Positions 54,014-64,000 of a stretch of 64,000 nt of DNA are shown one piece after another. The stretch lies in the NCBI GenBank assembly GCA_025618425.1, contig CM046842.1, positions 27,615,668-27,679,667 of the forward strand, given 5' to 3'. The first letter of the stretch is position 1. Each line of letters opens with the position of its first letter. The translations under genes and the position numbers were made by a program. This DNA is from Heliocidaris tuberculata. Taxonomy: Eukaryota; Echinodermata; Echinoidea; Camarodonta; Echinometridae. The notes under the pieces were generated by a model. That model had not been told where the DNA came from. It searched no databases and saw only the letters and a program-made list of their open reading frames with translations.

Positions 54014-56663
54014 GTATGTTATTGCACTTGTCTACAACTTTGTGAACATTTTGTGCCTCTTGAAAAAAATATACGTTTTGTTATGGATTTTGACAAGCTG
54101 AATTCAAATACCACAATGAAAATTCATGACTCTGGATAACAAGCGATGCCCTAGAATTTCAGCTGCAATGCACAATCATATGGCAATTGTTAATTTATTA
54201 CTGCTATACATATATCTTTTTTTACCAAGATTTGTCAAAAGGTGTAACTATAATTAACGCATTGTTGTGAGATTAATATTTGAAGTAAGGTCATAAAACT
54301 TATTCAACTTAGCAATGTGGAAATTCATTATAATACAATTAAGCTTCATTTTTTTAGTTATAAACAAGCAGAAGGACCACATAGTTTTCGTCTTACGCCC
54401 AATACACGTATATGTACAGCATGTGGACCTATACAGTGCGTCCCAGAAAAAAAAGAAACCCGAAAACAAAGGGTTATTGTGACCACACTATTTGCTCTAT
54501 GACAACAATTTATGTATTTTCCATAAACTAGAGGTATTGTGCTTTTAAATGATACCTTAATAGCATCCTTCCGTACATGCTTTACAGAGTAGCAGCATTT
54601 TGAAAATGACAAGTAAAAACTCAGTTGTGCCAGATTTGGGTAAAACCGTGAAAACGTCAGGATCACATGCGAACATTACCAAGATGAAACATGACTTTTA
54701 AAACCCTATGAGAAGAATGTTTTCATCTGTTTCTTTCAATAATGAGGGTAAAGATAATGCTCTTATCATAATAGAAAGGATGATCTATGTTTTGTCGATG
54801 GTGGGGGTAAAGATGGGGCATGTTTTGTATTGAAATGGTTTACCTGCAATTCTCCCTATCATATATAGCCGATATCAGCCGATATCAGCTCCCGATTCCG
54901 ATATCGGGGACAACGATGTTGGCACATAAAGTTCCGGTTCCAGTCTATAGCTATAGCGAGCATACACTGATATTTCCTTGCTTTTTTCGTGCGTGATTGT
55001 TCTGTTGAAAACACGTTTTGCATCGTCGGCTCAACATCCCACTTTGGGTGGCTTCACAGAAGAATCCCATGTAAATGTCAACTGTATAAAAACACGATTA
55101 TTTGCTAGATTAAGAACAAAAGGGAGTTTTTGCTAGGCTGACCAAGTCTTCTAACACATTGTCAATGACGCTCCGGCCGGACCCGGAAGCTCAGTTGCCA
55201 GCAATCACATGCCCCAAAATTAGAGCGCCGCATGCGTTCGGATTCGGAGAGCTGTATGCGATAAGGAGAATTGAAATGAAAAGCATTTTTTGCATTTTCC
55301 AGAAGTGCAATTTCTTTTAAGAAGAAAGCGGACAGAAAGATGATATTTTTCATTAAAAAAATAAGTAAGTGGCACTTTCCATTATCATTAAATGGACATA
55401 AAAGGTAGGAAAGGTAAAAAAATATATCGAGATTATGGCAATTTCCCACCTCAAGAGGGGCACCTTTTCCATCACATGAGGTGCGCTTTTTCATCTTTTG
55501 AGGGATATTTATTGATTTTGGAAATCACTGAAAATTGGTATTGACCCGTGTTTTATGAGTTTCTGACTGAATGCATATCATCACACAAGGGACTTTCACG
55601 TATCATATCTCTCAAAGCTGGTATTTCCCTTATTTCATGTTTGCATGTGATACTAACGTTTTCACAGCTTTACCCAAATCTGGCACAACTGAGGTTTTAC
55701 ATGTCATTTTCAAAATGATGCTGCTCGGTAAAGCATGTACGTATGGATGCCATCAAGGTATCATTTAACCCTTTCAAGACAATTGACCATATTTTGTGGT
55801 TTGGCTCAATAACTTTTGATTCAGAGCTCTAAAAAATAACCAGATACAGGAGTAGAAAAAGCAAAAATGTCTACACACATTGCGTCCATTTTTGTTGCAT
55901 GACCATATTGCGTTTGATGCCAGGAATTTCAAAAAGGAGAATAAGCTTCATAATCCTTAAATTGGCAACACATTGAGAGGTTCAAAATCACTATTCTTTA
56001 TCAAAATTGGCAATTTTTTTCAACTTTTCGACTAAGTTTTTAATGATGTATATTGTTTTCAAAGACATTGCATTTTGTTAGAACCATGTAGCACTAAAAG
56101 AAAAATATTATTGTTGCCAATTTGAAGAACGAAATGTGATCAATTTAGCCTTTAAATAATTCCTGTCCTGAAAGGGTTAAAAGCATAATACTTCTTGTTT
56201 ATGGAAGATAGATAATTATTGTCATACAGCACAGAGAGTGGTCACAATAACCCTTTGTTTTAGGGTTTCGTTTTGTCTGGGACGCACTGTATAACATACT
56301 ACACATGAAAATATGGAAACGAGAATATCTTGAAAACCTGAGCCAACCAGCAATTTCGAAAATTATTGCTTTCATTTTCATTGACCCCAAGTTAGTCTAG
56401 TTTTTGTTCAAGAGACATTTTTGCTGTAGTCCAGTGTTATCAAAACATTTAAAGGGATTAAACGAATTTCCCAGAAAAAGAGAATAAGGCGGTGTATGAT
56501 TTTTCCTAGTAAACCTACATAATAGAAACTGCATAGTCCTAATCTACATGCTAGGTCTGCAAAGTATATCTGAAACTGAAAGTTTGCATCAGACTATGAA
56601 TAATATATAGATCTGAAGATTCGATTTATATTTACACATATAATCATGTATATGTTTGAATGT

Positions 56664-56700
<37 letters not shown>

Positions 56701-57053
56701 GTAAGGAAATAACATATACAACAGCTTTGGCAACTCTCGTGGAAATAATTATAATTGTGAGAAATGAAAATGAGAGAATAATGGTTGCGTAGCTTAAATC
56801 AAAGTTCCCCAGAACTGTCCTCCCTTTTTGAATTTTTGCAAAGGTTGAAAAAATGTCTCCGCCGGGAATCGAACCCGGGTCGTTGGCTTAGAACGCCAAT
56901 GGTTAAGGCATTGGCGTTCTAAGCCAACGACCCGGGTTCGATTCCCGGCGGAGACATTTTTTCAACCTTTGCAAAAATTCAAAAAGGGAGGACAGTTCTG
57001 GGGAACTTTGATTTAAGCTACGCAACCATTATTCTCTCATTTTCATTTCTCAC

Positions 57054-57117
<64 letters not shown>

Positions 57118-57128
57118 GTGAGAAATGA

Positions 57129-57194
<66 letters not shown>

Positions 57195-58671
57195 CGTTTG
57201 GCGTACAGTGCCAAAGACCCGGGTTTGACTCCCGGCGGAGACAGTTTTTGCAATCCCTGCAGTTATTTCGACAAAAAGGAAGTCAGTAAGGCAGGAACAA
57301 TGAATTTAGCTACGCAAATTATTTTCTCTCATTCAATTCAATTGATTTCTCACATATATATGTATATCCGGACAAATATCATGTTTAGTTCCAACAACAG
57401 TTTATTTACAATATTTGTTGTTGGAACTAAGCATGATATTTGTCCAGATTTTGTTCTTAATTCTTTTATTCCAACACGTGGAACTAAATCACAACAATAT
57501 GTATAAATGCATCATATATTATGAATCATATGTTGCTATTTACTGAAAAACAACTTTGTCGTTATTAATGTTTTCAGATGCAGCCATAATTGATTTGCCA
57601 CCAGGTAAGTGTAGTGTATGTAAGTGAAATGTGATGACTTTACTTGTACCATGTACCGAGAGAGAGGAGGGAGAGAGAGAGAGGGGGGGGGGGGGGTGGG
57701 GGTGGGGGGGGGGGGGGACACTACAATGAATAAAACACTCCGTTTAACACAAATAACTTTAAAGGGAAAGTCTACCCTGGTATACAGTTTATTCAAGTAA
57801 AAGCAGGAAAAATGGAAATTAATGATTTTGGGGGATATAGGGTAAATGGGAGAGGAGCTCGCAAGATACATTGTACGTAACGGAGCTGCCAATTTGTATT
57901 TAATTGATTAAAACTTCAAAAATTCATGAAGTTCTTATTTCTTATCGTATTTTGCTCAAACTTTCACTGATCTGTTTTTTAAATTTTTCTGTTTCTCTTA
58001 AAACCTACTTTAACGGAGTGTTTAGTTCAGTTTAGTGTCTCTGTTTTATGTATACATATGTATATATTTCCTTTCGCTGCTATACATTCAATGTTTTATA
58101 ATAATAAGTATTCTAATGCGCACTTCCTGGTATAGTACGACTCAAGGCGCTACAAACATAATTTGTCAACAATACTAAAGATATATCTTTAAAAAAAAAA
58201 ACCAACAATACCAAACATGTATAATAGTATTCCTAATAACTCTGAATGAAAAGGAGCTGCTTGATTCTGGTTCGAAATGTACTGAGGCAATTCATGTTTC
58301 TAATGTCGATGTACTACATTTTATACTTGACGAATAAATTCAACCCTTGGGAATTAAGCAAAAAACATGATCGCAAAGACTTTCTAAAAATCAATCTAAT
58401 GCAAATTCAGTCATCAGTGCCCTTGACATATTTTTTATAATCCGAACATGATTTCTATCTAGGAAACACTGTAAATAGGGTATTGGAATTGCCCTTGATT
58501 TGAATTCTTAGAAGTCTTTGCAATCGTGTTTTTTATTTATTTTTTTTTCACTCCCCATAGCAAATCCGTGTGGAGCTGAGTGCGAGAATGGCGGGTCATG
58601 TTTATTGGATCCCTCCGCCAGTTTTTCATGCTTCTGTCCACCTGGATTCAAGGGACAGCATTGTGGATTCG
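53953..58671 (+). CDS. ZP-family paralogue, copy 2 (5' part, runs off the window)
   Basis: Exons 53953-54013, 57578-57604 and 58561-58671 join in phase to 66 codons plus one base: signal peptide, nine-residue linker, one EGF domain. Upstream DNA, exon phases and intron 2 match ZP copy 1, so a ZP domain probably follows beyond 64000; none is seen in the 5.3 kb after the third exon. Unlike copy 1, the EGF exon is intact and the linker has no RRRR. Likely a secreted or surface protein. Confidence 0.72.
54434..56289. mobile_element. 1.86-kb Tc1/mariner-like element with ~230-bp TIRs
   Basis: CAGTGCGTCCCAGA at left and its complement at right, flanked by TA (54432-54433, 56290-56291). Arms share AACAAAGGGTTATTGTGACC and AAATGATACCTTAATAGCAT-like words over about 230 bp. 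No transposase frame. The right arm is split by a second MITE. Confidence 0.8.
55769..56176. mobile_element. 408-bp piggyBac-type MITE nested in the mariner TIR
   Basis: CCCTTTCAAGACA at left, TGTCCTGAAAGGG at right, TTAA on both sides (55765-55768, 56177-56180). Removing it with one TTAA restores the mariner right TIR so that it matches the left one (ATCATTTAAAAGC). Confidence 0.82.
56660..56697. repeat. (AT)n microsatellite
   Basis: AT run beside the tRNA-like palindrome; further AT runs follow at 57059-57113 and 57131-57190. Confidence 0.85.
56750..57060. repeat. 151-bp perfect-looking palindrome of a tRNA 3' half plus SINE body
   Basis: Arms 56750-56900 and 56910-57060 pair at a constant coordinate sum (113810) with a 9-nt loop; I saw no mismatch. 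Each arm holds a tRNA 3' half: anticodon stem TTGGC/GCCAA with loop GTTCTAA (anticodon TCT, arginine-type), T arm CCGGGTTCGATTCCCGG and acceptor strand CGGAGAC. It continues into CATTTTTTCAACC and a roughly 100-bp body. The 5' half of the tRNA is absent in both arms, so neither is a functional gene. Confidence 0.8.
57190..57355 (+). repeat. Diverged copy of the tRNA-like SINE
   Basis: TTTGGC..GCCAAA stem, CCCGGGTTTGACTCCCGGCG and GAGACAGTTTTTGCAA, then CTACGCAAATTATTTTCTCT, parallel to the right arm of the palindrome at 56910-57060, separated by (AT)n. Confidence 0.65.
57370..57445. repeat. 29-bp hairpin
   Basis: GGACAAATATCATGTTTAGT, then TCCAACAAC, at 57370-57398 is inverted at 57417-57445 with one mismatch and an 18-nt loop. 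No T-run follows that would make it a terminator; likely a small foldback element. Confidence 0.7.
57578..57604 (+). CDS. ZP copy 2 exon 2: short linker
   Basis: Acceptor TTTTCAG and donor CAG|GTAAGT bound 27 nt, phase 1-1, reading DAAIIDLPP. Homology to copy 1 exon 2 is clear in the preceding intron (AACTTTGTCGTTATTAATG) rather than in the coding sequence. Confidence 0.6.
57660..57720. repeat. (GA)n and G-run tract
   Basis: GA repeat then interrupted G runs, just inside intron 2 of copy 2. A diverged TTAA-type MITE fragment (AAAGGGAAAGTCTACCCTGG) follows at 57762-57990. Confidence 0.7.
58060..58550 (+). other. Intron 2 block conserved with ZP copy 1
   Basis: Counterpart of 10200-10700. Because the (TAA)n-GCGCACTTCCTGG insertion is present in both, it predates the gene duplication; the 953-bp TSD-flanked element seen in copy 1 is absent here. 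Confidence 0.7.
58561..58671 (+). CDS. ZP copy 2 exon 3: intact EGF domain
   Basis: Acceptor CCATAG and donor TTCG|GTAAGG bound a 111-nt phase 1-1 exon that reads [16 protein letters not shown], then [16 protein letters not shown]. Six cysteines in EGF order (CGAEC..GGSC..FSCFC..GQHC). It lacks the DxDE calcium motif, so it is a plain EGF module. It is the intact counterpart of the broken exon at 11678-11802. Confidence 0.82.
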
Positions 58672-58864
58672 GTAAGGAATACTGAATATATTCTCTTTTA
58701 AATGGAGAGAATTTTCACTCTATTTGTTTAGGAGTATGTATAATAAACAAAATGGCAAGTTTCTAAGTGTATATTTTTTTTTATCGCGCCTAAATGAACG
58801 CAATTAACCATATGCCAGTAGTATTGTTTGCTCTGTTCATTTTACTGATTTGATGATACAGTTT

Positions 58865-59090
58865 ACCTGACTGCTGAGAAAGCAGCTGTTTGCTTGTAAG
58901 TAAGCAACCAGTGGACCGACGGCTTTAAGTCCTCTCGAGGGATTTGGTAATGAGGATTAATGCCTTACCAAAGGGCACTAACGCATCCACTTAGTTTCGA
59001 ACCCACTTAGTTTCGAACCGGGTAATCCCAGTTACGAGACCGTTGCTCTACCACTGAGCAATCGCGCCTCAACATTATTTTGCAATCACA
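58865..59090 (-). repeat. tRNA-derived SINE (-)
   Basis: On the - strand: GAGGCGCGATTGCTCAGTGG, TAGAGCAACGGTCTCGTAAC and CCCGGTTCGAAAC, with a duplicated TTCGAAACTAAGTGG, then a body with GTGCCCTTTGGTAAGGCATT. A and B boxes are visible; the duplication inside the T arm breaks the cloverleaf. Confidence 0.65.
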
Positions 59091-59469
59091 TTTTAAACAA
59101 TAGGGCCTGTCACTCTTTCATGACGCGCAAAGACCGTACCAGTCATGCATGAGCCGGGCCTACAAAGATAACAGTGTATTTTCAGGCTCTATTTTCTCTC
59201 TGTTCACAATAAATATCGAAGACTTTCGGTAACAGCGTGTGCAGGTAGCCTCTGTGAAAAGGCTGTTGATATATTCTTTCTTTAAAAGAACCCATTTATG
59301 GGACGTTTAGATAAATTAAGGAAAAGTCGAAGCGAAGGAAATTAAACATGTTAAAGGAAAGAGATGATTATGTAATGGAATTGACTTCGAGACTATTTTT
59401 TTTTTCGGTACCTACCCCCAAAAATGAAGTGAGATGGAAAGAGAAAAGAGGAGAAGGAAAATAAAGAGT

Positions 59470-59640
59470 GATCGTAAGATAAGATAAGATTAGATAAGAT
59501 ATTTATTTGTCTCTCGTATAAAAACACAAAAGAAATTCACAGTGAGTAAATTGGTTGCATTAAAAACATATCAAATTACATAGCAGGAATTATCAGTACA
59601 CAAAGAAAACAGCAAGTTTAAAAGCTTAAAAAGGATAAAA
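59470..59640 (-). mobile_element. LINE-like 3' tail
   Basis: On the - strand, TTTTTATACGAGAGACAAAT leads into AATATCTTATCTAATCTTAT and a TCTTA-type tail. This is the style of CR1/L2 3'UTR ends. No coding part is recognised upstream, although the frames at 59.64-59.97 kb are open. Confidence 0.45.
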
Positions 59641-59948
59641 ATTAATCAAATTTAAATAAATTTACATAACAGTGGTACAATGCAGCGAAAGAGGGGAGAG
59701 GAAGAGAACAACGGAGAAATAAACGTTTAAAACAGTAGAGAAGGAAACCGGAGCAAAGCATGAGAGGACATAAATAGAGATCAGAATAGATAATAAGAAG
59801 AATAGAAGTGCAGGGGAAAGAGCAAAAACAGAGAGAGATGAGACAGGAGCGGACAAGAAAAGAAGGTGCAGAGTAAAGGTGTGACAAGAAGTCAGAAAGG
59901 TTTCCCTCAACACGGCCCCCTCCCCAACGGGGACGCGTCCGCACCCCC

Positions 59949-60230
59949 GGGGGGGGGGGGGGGGCACTCAACTATACTGCTGTACACAAGCGCGACCACA
60001 GGTTTTCCAAACCACCCCTATATAAACAAGTTTTATCCATTGGTCAAATTTATACCCTGTGCAAGGATTTTCGCGTGCTTTCTTGAAAATTTTACCCCCT
60101 AAACAAGTATAACCCGTAAAACATACCCCTAAACAAGGTCTGCCTCAATTAAACCTCTAAAAAACCTCTTAAACATTTAACCCTTAAAAAGTTCTACCTC
60201 AGTTTAAATTAAACCTCTCAAACGTACCTG
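59949..60230. repeat. G-tract (GGGGGCACTCAAC) repeat fragment
   Basis: A G run plus CACTCAACTATACTGC, then short TTAAACCTCTAAAA words. Same head as the TSD-flanked G-tract elements, but the right end is not identifiable. Confidence 0.5.
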
Positions 60231-60727
60231 TCAATAGCAACTATTTCTGATATTAACAATAGCAATTTATACAGAAATATGACAACACCAAGTTATTTCT
60301 CCACTGGATACATGTATCTCCCATTCGATGCTTGTGTAGAATAACAAAGGATGATAATTCCCATGTCTGTTTCTGAAAACATCTTAGAATAATTTATTTA
60401 GAAAAAAGAAATATGAACACGATTAAAACATACATGTAATCTCGTTCCTGATTAAAGAGAACGAGTTCTTAATTGATAGGTTAAATGTTGTTGAGTAATA
60501 GGACTGAGGTTACAATGATAAAGAACAATATTTTAGGCACTCCCCTTCAAATATGTCTCATATTAATTCTGTCTGAGAGTTTGTATTTGACCACAAAAAG
60601 ATTAAAAGCTGTTCACGACAAGCATATGCTTACATTGTTCTCATTTTTTGAGTACGTGTAGAAGGAATTCCGTCAGTACATTCAAATTTTGTCAGATATG
60701 AAGCATGTCATTTACAAGGGCGTAGGC

Positions 60728-60860
60728 TGGGGGGGGGGGGGAGATGCACTGGGTGCACGTGCACCCCCCCCCCCCCCGCGGAGGCATAGGAGTTCCGCCC
60801 CTGAAGAAAAAAAAAAACAAAAAAAAAAATACTTTTTTCCTCCTTTCAACAGCTTCAAAA
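60728..60860. repeat. G/C-tract and A-rich low complexity
   Basis: A G run, C run and A runs around GCACTGGGTGCACGTGCACC. Proline-rich frames are artefacts. Confidence 0.65.
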
Positions 60861-61083
60861 ACAAGGGGGCACATGACCCGAAACATTCTGTAAAACAATT
60901 ATTAGTCTTGATTTCTGCCCCAAACCTTATACTAAAAGTCAGGCCATCCATAGAGGTCGGCCAAATCCATTCTTGTCTCATGACGACAGTACCGCGAGAC
61001 TTATAGTTAATTAAAACCCTTTCGCACCTATAACACCCGAAACTGACGCCCGAAACAGAGATTACTTAAACGCCCCCGAATCT

Positions 61084-61532
61084 GGGGGGGGGGGGGGGGG
61101 GGGGGGGTCACTCGCGGACTGAAGTGGTACCCATGCTCGTCTAAGCACCTCAAAACTGGACCCAAAAGGAAGTAATTCTTGGTGTCAAATTCTACCTCTA
61201 AAAGGATACTGTAAAATATACCCTTAAAAGGCATAAATGGCGTAGGAAAATGTACCAACAAATGTCGAAGAACGCCTATTTCTCAAAAAACGTCGAATGT
61301 TAGACTGTACAACACCTATTTTTCTAAAAAAAGAAAGAAAAAAAAAGTCGAATGTAAGACTGAAAAACACCCCGTTTTCTCAAAACCGTCGAATGTAAGA
61401 CTGAAAAAAAAACCCTTTTCCCCCAAAGACGTCATCTGATCCTTTCATTCGACTTTTTTTGTTGTTGACAAGCATGGGTACCCGGCATGGGTACCACTTC
61501 ACTCAGTCTCTGAGTCACCCCCCCCCCCCCCT
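61084..61532. mobile_element. G-run to C-run element with inverted ends
   Basis: A G run plus TCACTCGCGGACTGAAGTGG, then TACCCATGCT, at left is answered by an inverted GCATGGGTACCACTTCACTC and GAGTCACCCCC at right. The interior repeats GTCGAATGTAAGACTG. No target duplication identified. Confidence 0.6.
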
Positions 61533-61708
61533 CCGGGCCCAGAATGCCCGCTTGACTTCAGTATCCTTTATATACCTCACTTTAAGAATCTTGCCTAATC
61601 CTATCATCTGATTGGTTGAAAGTGCAGTCATGGTTTTTATGATTGTAACATTTCAAGCACAGAGTTGCATGGTGATATATATGCAATGATAGGTTTTTGT
61701 AAAATTAA

Positions 61709-62312
61709 AGGCCAAGTCCACACCAATATCAAGTTGATTTCAATAAATAGAGTCAAATTAAACAAGCATAATGCTGAAAATTTCATCAAAATCGGATGTA
61801 AAATAAGAAAGGTTTGACATTTTAAAGTTTCGCCTATTTTCACAAAACAGTTATATGCATAACATGGTGGATATGCAAATGAGATAGCTGATGGTGTCAC
61901 ACACTCACTATTTCTTTTGTATTTTATTATATGAATTATAGAATATTTCAATTTTTGCAGATTTGACAATAAGGAAGCTCTTCCTTGAATCACAATATGT
62001 TACAACAATGACAATTAAACAAGTTCAGTGAGGAATCAATTTTTGTTTCACATCATAATGAGGAAAAAAATGAAATATTTCACATTTCATATGATAAAAT
62101 ACAAAAGAAATAGTGAGTGGATGACGTCATCGGTTCCCTCATTTGCATACCGACCAGGATGTGCATATAACTGTTTTGTGAAATTAAGCGAAACTTTAAA
62201 ATTTCGTAACTTTCTTATTTTACATCCGATTTTGATGAAATTTTCAGCATTATGCTTGTTTAATTTTACTCTACTTTTTCAAATCAACTTGATATTAGTG
62301 TGGATTTGGCCT
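61709..62312. mobile_element. 604-bp piggyBac-type MITE, TTAA TSD
   Basis: AGGCCAAGTCCACACCAATA, TCAAGTTGATTT and the complementary right end are flanked by TTAA (61705-61708, 62313-62316). Arms are similar over more than 250 bp (CATCCGATTTTGATGAAATT, CAGCATTATGCTTGTTTAAT). The right TTAA overlaps the stop codon of the LINE frame next door. Confidence 0.8.
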
Positions 62313-63090
62313 TTAACTCTGCAGGTTGAGGTGGTTTTTAACACTTTTTTGAAACAAGCCAAGAGTTTTCATGTTGACTATACTTTTAGGGAGTTTGTTC
62401 CAGTCGTTTGTAGTTTTCGGATAGAATGAGTTCATATAATAATAATCTGTTCTTGCTGTTCTGGGTACATGCATCTTTAAGTTATGATGATCTGTTCTTC
62501 CAATTCTGTTCGCAGGTTTGCACATGTTATTACGTCCTATATCTGTGATGTCATTGACAAGCTTATAACACTAAAAAAATAAGTTGGAGGTACTTTCGTC
62601 TACTCTCTAATGTATTCATACTAAATTCTTGTAACAAAGTGTTGTAACTACATGTACTACTCCAGTCTTTGTTCAACATTCTTACGTATAACGTTTTTTT
62701 TAATCTTTACAATCAGTTGGCTACCGCTTTGTTTCTGTATGGATCACATGCTGTGCAACAATAATCCAAACATGAGCGTACTAAAGATTGTGTAAAGGGT
62801 ATTTAAAACTGGTTTTGGTCAGTCAACGCAGTCCCTCCGTATTATGTACCAAAAAGGTCTATTGCACTTTACATGTAATTCGGTACAATGATCATTCCAA
62901 TTTTAAGTGTTATTTATCACAAGACCCAAGTATTTCTCAGTTGATGTACTTTGTAACCCTTGACCATTATTAGTATATTTAAAACTAACATTATGAACCT
63001 TCCTAGGCATCATAATCTTGGATTTAGATATGTTGTAATCAAGGAGGCAATGTGGCCTGACAGAATTCAGCATAAGCTGAGATTAAATCG
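62313..63090 (-). mobile_element. LINE reverse-transcriptase C-terminal fragment (CR1/L2-like), broken
   Basis: On the - strand, successive frames read LLDYNISKSKIMMPRK, STEKYLGLVIN, SLVRSCLDYCCTACDPYRNK, NTLESRRKYLQL and DITDIGRNNMC, ending YPKTTNDWNKLPKSIVN and a stop at 62313-62315. These match the order of motifs after the catalytic core in CR1/L2/Jockey-type reverse transcriptases (KC.IM, KYLG, R..LEY.C..W.P, TL..RR, WN.LP). In-frame stops and shifts between segments show it is dead; the catalytic region is not in the fragment. Confidence 0.78.
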
Positions 63091-63441
63091 ACATTTAAAT
63101 TAAAATAAAACCAGCCATCTTCAAGAGTAAATGTTTTTACTGGAAATAGTTTTGACTTGTTGAATGATATTTTGCTGATTGAATGATTACTGACATCAGG
63201 TGGCAATCATTTGATTAACAAAGCAGCTTATAGGCTAGGTACCAAATCACAAGCTTTATAATTTTCTGAACAATACTTAAACACCTACATAACCTACACT
63301 GTATCGTCCAGGAAAGCTTGCTTGTGATGTGATATCTATTCTAATTTTCAACACTTTAGTTCCACCTCCCCAAGATGTGCACCTCCCCATGCCCAAACCA
63401 GCCTACGCCCTTGCACATGTACCATACCATATTGCACTTAA

Positions 63442-63939
63442 AGGGGAAGTTCACCCCGAAGATTACTTGAGTTTAAAAAATGCAGAAAAAATAAAGAAAA
63501 AATATTGGCGAAAGTTTGGACAAAATCCGTTAAAGAATAACGGAGTTATGGACTTTTGAAGTTTTGATTTTGTGACGTCACATGCGAGCAGCTCCTCCAT
63601 TATATAATGTGATAAATATTCCGTAAAATACAGTTTTCTCAGAAAATTTAGAATATTTTCGTCTGTGCATTTGATATATTGTCAGAAATGTTATTCAATA
63701 CTAGATTCTGAAAAGAAACAATATTAATTTATCGTGGAACGTAAAAAAAATGTGAATATATGGAATATTTATTACATGACCAATGGGCAGCTGCTCGCAT
63801 GTGACGTCACGAATCCAAAACTTTAAATAGTCATAACTCTTTTATTATTTGACCGATTTTCATCAAACCTTCGCCAATATTTTTTCTTTATTTTTTCTGC
63901 ATTTTTAAACTCAAGTAATCTTCAGGGTGAACTTTCGCT
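63442..63939. mobile_element. 498-bp piggyBac-type MITE, TTAA TSD
   Basis: AGGGGAAGTTCACCC at left, GGGTGAACTTTCGCT at right, TTAA on both sides (63438-63441, 63940-63943). Arms share TGACGTCACATGCGAGCAGC and ATATTGGCGAA words over about 170 bp. Related in style to 61709-62312. Confidence 0.8.
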
Positions 63940-64000
63940 TTAACCACGAGAACACTGCATGCACATGAGAGTTATCTTCTGAAAAGAACCCTTTGTATTC

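Noticed and set aside
56880..56960. Functional tRNA-Arg gene
   Set aside because: Only the 3' half of the tRNA is present, mirrored in both arms; no D arm or 5' acceptor strand follows.
61637..62429. 118- and 133-codon frames in opposite orientation with similar peptides
   Set aside because: They are the two inverted arms of the TTAA MITE at 61709-62312, which explains the shared residues; not a gene pair.
58672..64000. Search for ZP or further EGF exons of copy 2
   Set aside because: No cysteine-rich or ZP-like frame with splice sites was found; the gene must continue beyond the window or be truncated.

Overview
This window is AT-rich, intron-rich animal genomic DNA with no prokaryotic features. 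Recurrent palindromic PIF/Harbinger-, piggyBac- and Tc1/mariner-type MITEs, Penelope-like retroelements, tRNA-derived SINEs, CR1/L2-type LINE ends, poly-G tracts and a cbEGF + zona pellucida (ZP) gene suggest a marine deuterostome, most likely an echinoderm such as a sea urchin. The clade is inferred from repeat style and gene type; no marker gene is present.

Genes. (1) A ZP-domain membrane protein gene lies on the + strand from 6005 to 27163. Eight usable exons encode a signal peptide, a short RRRR linker, a calcium-binding EGF domain, ZP-N, ZP-C, a furin-type site, a transmembrane segment and a short tail. The exons join in frame to 419 codons including the stop. A ninth, EGF-like exon (11678-11802) is broken by a stop, a frameshift and a lost cysteine; its 1-1 phase lets it be skipped without changing frame. 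(2) A tandem paralogue starts at 53953 (signal peptide, linker and an intact EGF exon at 58561-58671) and runs off the right edge before any ZP exon. Its upstream region and intron 2 are homologous to those of copy 1. A third copy of the upstream block alone sits near 40.3-40.7 kb. (3) On the - strand, 46.8-49.4 kb, a small spliced gene may encode a 42-residue and a 25-residue microprotein; neither is recognised. (4) A possible orphan first coding exon lies at 52162-52308 (+).

Layout. 1-5.6 kb: stacked palindromic elements and a minisatellite. 5.9-27.2 kb: ZP copy 1, with introns full of MITEs, minisatellites, a LINE end and Penelope fragments. 27.2-29.8 kb: likely 3'UTR, then a GC-rich repeat. 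29.85-35.27 kb: a 5.4 kb TIR element that has split a Harbinger MITE. 35.3-41.5 kb: G-tract elements, a mariner-like MITE and a 380-bp inverted repeat. 41.5-43.8 kb: TA-type MITEs, an inverted SINE pair and a Penelope GIY-YIG fragment between inverted terminal repeats. 44.5-46.1 kb: G/C-tract tandem repeats. 46.8-49.4 kb: microprotein gene. 51.6-53.4 kb: repeats. 53.95-58.7 kb: start of ZP copy 2, with a nested piggyBac-in-mariner element and a tRNA-like palindrome. 59-64 kb: SINE, LINE and TTAA-type MITEs.

The two ZP copies form a tandem family of predicted secreted or surface filament-forming proteins. Comparing the copies exposes several insertions as filled versus empty sites, which gives them a relative age.
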